In this document: one piece after another, positions 62,063-64,000 of the stretch
Position numbering within the stretch: position 1 is the first letter of the stretch
Layout: each line of letters opens with the position of its first letter
NCBI GenBank assembly: GCA_025808415.1
Contig: CP075525.1
Span: forward strand, 186,001-250,000
Direction of reading: 5' to 3'
Source of the DNA: Cyclobacteriaceae bacterium
GTDB lineage: Bacteria > Bacteroidota > Bacteroidia > Cytophagales > Cyclobacteriaceae
DNA length: 64,000 bases
Notes under the pieces: generated by a model
What the model was told of the DNA's origin: nothing
The model's database searches: none
What the model saw: the letters and a program-made list of their open reading frames with translations, nothing else
Position numbers and translations under genes: made by a program

Positions 62063-62692
62063 ATGAAAAAGATTACACTACTCTTCTGTATGGCTTTACT
62101 TTTTGCGGGCACGCAAACTTTCGCCCAGCTCTCCAAGCAGGAAAAAAAGGAGTGGAAGAAAAAAGCCAAGGAATACGCCAAAAGCCCCGCTAACCTTAAA
62201 CAGTTTACGGAGGATAAACAAAGTGCTGACAACCAGGTTGCCACACTTAACAGGCGCGTAACCGATTTGCAAAAAAGCATGAGCGACAAAGATGCGCGCA
62301 TTGCTGAACTGGAAGATCAACTTTCGCAAATGCGTGGCCAACTATCTGCAGCACGAGCAGAAATTGCCCAGCTTAAAGAAAATCCGAAAATCAACCCGAT
62401 GGATTTTTCAAGAGGTGTTGTGTTTCGAGTGCAGGTGGGTGCGTTCAAAAATAAGGATCTTCAGAAATACTTCGATAACAATCCAAACTTTGGTGGCGAG
62501 GCTAAGGATAGCGAACCTCAGCGTATTACCATTGGTATTTTCCGCGACTATTGGGAGGCTGACCAGTTCAAGAAATATATGCGTGAAATGGGCGTGAAAG
62601 ATGCCTGGATTGTGCCCTACCGCGATGGCCAGCGCACAGAAATTAAAGAGGTTTTGGAGGGTGTAACGGCCGAAAAGCCAAAGACAGAGTAG
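62063..62692 (+). CDS. Secreted coiled-coil protein with SPOR-like C-terminus
   Basis: 209 residues. Signal peptide ending QTFAQ, a basic stretch (KKEWKKKAKEYAK), a coiled coil (about 52-108) and a C-terminal domain (about 118-195) that begins VVFRVQVGAFKNKDLQKYF. This is the usual opening of a SPOR-like domain, which binds denuded peptidoglycan at division sites. Followed by a strong terminator. Confidence 0.8.
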   Translation: MKKITLLFCMALLFAGTQTFAQLSKQEKKEWKKKAKEYAKSPANLKQFTEDKQSADNQVATLNRRVTDLQKSMSDKDARIAELEDQLSQMRGQLSAARAEIAQLKENPKINPMDFSRGVVFRVQVGAFKNKDLQKYFDNNPNFGGEAKDSEPQRITIGIFRDYWEADQFKKYMREMGVKDAWIVPYRDGQRTEIKEVLEGVTAEKPKTE

Positions 62693-62717
62693 AAGAATAA
62701 TATATCCCTTATATTTG

Positions 62718-62749
62718 AAAAGCAGCATCTTTTCCGATGCTGCTTTTTT
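62718..62749 (+). terminator. Intrinsic terminator
   Basis: AAAAGCAGCATC-ttttcc-GATGCTGCTTTTTT, 12-bp stem with T-run, 25 bases after the SPOR-like gene. Confidence 0.92.
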
Positions 62750-62785
62750 GTTTTATATCTGATGAACTTTGAAGAGGTTTGTGCG

Positions 62786-63574
62786 ATGAAACGATCGGGG
62801 TTATTAGGTGTGTTTTTAGGGATGGTTTGCATTTCATGGGCACAGGTGCGTGTGGATAAACTGGTAATCAAACCCGGGGAACACTTCGAACTCGACCATC
62901 AATCGGACATTATCGTGGCCGATACATTAATTATGATGGACTCGTCACGCATTATACTAAATGAACTGAAGCGTGAAAACTTCATCCGTACCAAAGTTGC
63001 CATAATCGGTAATCACTGTGTGATTTCAGGCGTAGGCCTTCACGGTCAGCCGGGTCGACCCGGGCGTAACGGAAACTCTTCGGTTGGCCCATGCCGCGAT
63101 GGTACAGAGGGCACAAATGGAACAGCAGGCCTTTCAGGCGGCCCCGGATCCAACTTGTTTTTTTATGTGAATGAGTTGCACATAAAGGGTAAACTCATCT
63201 TTGATCTTTCAGGGGGCAACGGAGGCGATGGTGGTGCCGGGGGCAAAGGTGGAGATGGAAGCCCCGGCACAGTACATTGCAACGGAGGCGATGGTGCCAA
63301 CGGAGGCGATGGTGGCCGGGGCGGTGATGGTGGCCCTGCCGGAAACCTGGTGATCAGCAGTGTGAATGCCGATGTTATCCGTGAGTGGATTGGCTCAAAA
63401 ATTATTTATAAGAATTACAGCGGCAAAGCCGGGCAAGGTGGCCGGGGCGGGTATGCTGGCTCAGCTGGCTTAGGGCCATCACGCAAAAACGGAAAAGATG
63501 GCTCGCCCGGGGCGTATGGTGTCAATGGCACACGCGGCAAAGATGGGGCACTAACTTTTGAAATGAACCAATGA
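62786..63574 (+). CDS. Secreted glycine-rich collagen-like protein
   Basis: 262 residues from ATG 62786, which starts the signal peptide MKRSGLLGVFLGMVCISWAQ; an ATG at 62762 would add 8 residues. The N-terminal about 90 residues are beta-rich (ADTLIMMDSSRIILNEL). Two Gly-X-Y/Gly-Gly-X tracts follow (about 92-125 and 145-190, with GDGGAGGKGGDGSPG), then a short non-repetitive part and a last Gly-rich tract. This may form a right-handed repeat or fibre on the surface. RecJ begins 4 bases after the stop. Confidence 0.78.
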   Translation: MKRSGLLGVFLGMVCISWAQVRVDKLVIKPGEHFELDHQSDIIVADTLIMMDSSRIILNELKRENFIRTKVAIIGNHCVISGVGLHGQPGRPGRNGNSSVGPCRDGTEGTNGTAGLSGGPGSNLFFYVNELHIKGKLIFDLSGGNGGDGGAGGKGGDGSPGTVHCNGGDGANGGDGGRGGDGGPAGNLVISSVNADVIREWIGSKIIYKNYSGKAGQGGRGGYAGSAGLGPSRKNGKDGSPGAYGVNGTRGKDGALTFEMNQ

Positions 63575-63577
63575 AGC

Positions 63578-64000
63578 ATGGAGAAGAAGTGGACCCATAA
63601 ACCTCTTCCCCCAAAAGAGCACATTGAAACGTTAGGTAAAACACTTAATCTAAACCCATACCTAACCACTATTTTATTGCAGCGCGGCATCACTGATCTT
63701 GAAAGTGCAAAAAAATACTTTCGGCCATCGCTTGATCAGTTGCATGATCCTTTTTTGATGAAAGACATGGATCGCGCTGTTGAGCGCCTGCACCGTGCAA
63801 TCGTGCAGCACGAGAAAATCCTTATTTATGGCGACTATGATGTCGATGGAACCACAGCTGTTTCGTTAGTGTACAACTACCTGCACAGGTTTCATGAGGA
63901 GTGTGAAATATACATTCCCGACAGGAACAAAGAAGGTTATGGGATTTCGCAAGCCGGTGTTGAATGGGCTGAAGAAAATAATTATACACTTATTATCGCG
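63578..64000 (+). CDS. recJ: RecJ single-strand DNA exonuclease, 3' part beyond window
   Basis: The first 141 codons are in the window. RecJ degrades single-stranded DNA 5' to 3' in recombination and mismatch repair. The N-terminal PPKEHIETLGKTLNLNP lead and the DHH-family motif I GDYDVDGTTA (85-94, metal-binding aspartates) identify it, as does IPDRNKEGYGIS. Confidence 0.95.
   Translation, partial: MEKKWTHKPLPPKEHIETLGKTLNLNPYLTTILLQRGITDLESAKKYFRPSLDQLHDPFLMKDMDRAVERLHRAIVQHEKILIYGDYDVDGTTAVSLVYNYLHRFHEECEIYIPDRNKEGYGISQAGVEWAEENNYTLIIA

Noticed and set aside
63200..63350. Repeated GGAGGCGATGGTG units as a possible CRISPR or tandem DNA repeat
   Set aside because: They encode the in-frame Gly-rich tract of a secreted protein; no spacers or constant repeat length.

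Overview
The window looks like a chromosomal piece of a Bacteroidota bacterium, most likely order Cytophagales. The signs are a GldJ-type gliding/type IX secretion lipoprotein, a PorE-like OmpA protein, a DUF4175 coiled-coil protein, LytTR two-component genes, promoters of the Bacteroidota form TTTG-N17..22-TAnnTTTG, and few Shine-Dalgarno sites. Coding density is high and no gene-free stretch exceeds about 300 bases. I see no rRNA, CRISPR array, prophage or complete insertion sequence. There is one tRNA.

Region 1 (1-8.0 kb) is a membrane-bound uptake [NiFe] hydrogenase locus. Maturation genes hypF (cut by the window edge), hypB and hypA run on the minus strand, with a small His-rich membrane protein. 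Diverging from them are the small subunit, large subunit, cytochrome b and maturation protease. The small subunit carries every iron-sulfur ligand of the oxygen-tolerant E. coli Hyd-1 type, including the two extra cysteines of the [4Fe-3S] proximal cluster. The locus should feed H2 electrons into the quinone pool under air. hypC, hypD and hypE are not in the window.

Region 2 (8-26 kb) is mixed: two secreted proteins of unknown role, a diheme cytochrome c, a CDGSH protein, a Na+/H+ antiporter, a universal stress protein with an FNR-like box upstream, a spermidine-synthase-like enzyme coupled to an S9 peptidase, an M20 peptidase, an amidohydrolase, an alpha/beta hydrolase, an M50 protease, a LytS/LytT-type pair and a three-domain fasciclin lipoprotein.

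Region 3 (26-38 kb) is a minus-strand run: AhpD-like, a small conserved protein, DUF4175, an RsbW-like ATPase, ybeY, mnmG, a methyltransferase, an Ig-like lipoprotein and a TPR protein. The 127-base gap upstream of mnmG holds two parS-like palindromes and a cluster of DnaA-box-like motifs, and a third parS-like site lies 2 kb away. Gene orientation turns from mainly minus to mainly plus between about 38 and 48 kb. Together this suggests a position near the replication origin.

Region 4 (38-54.5 kb) holds comF, gldJ, mfd, a THUMP-like methyltransferase, a flavoprotein, asd, a lamin-tail secreted protein, then an operon of a DksA-like protein with a histone-H1-like tail, scpB and an RsuA/RluB-type pseudouridine synthase, and a histidine kinase.

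Region 5 (54.6-55.2 kb) is the most unusual part. A tRNA-Phe is followed directly by its terminator and a small GIY-YIG nuclease gene. A perfect 79-bp copy of the tRNA 3' end, terminator and nuclease start codon region lies 371 bp further on, behind two hairpins. This looks like repeated insertion or tandem duplication of a miniature tRNA-targeting nuclease cassette.

Region 6 (55.2-64 kb) runs on the plus strand: a two-part Fe-S oxidoreductase split by a DUF1569 gene, a structured intergenic stretch, a small conserved protein, a PorE-like protein, fumC, a SPOR-like coiled-coil protein, a glycine-rich collagen-like secreted protein and the start of recJ.
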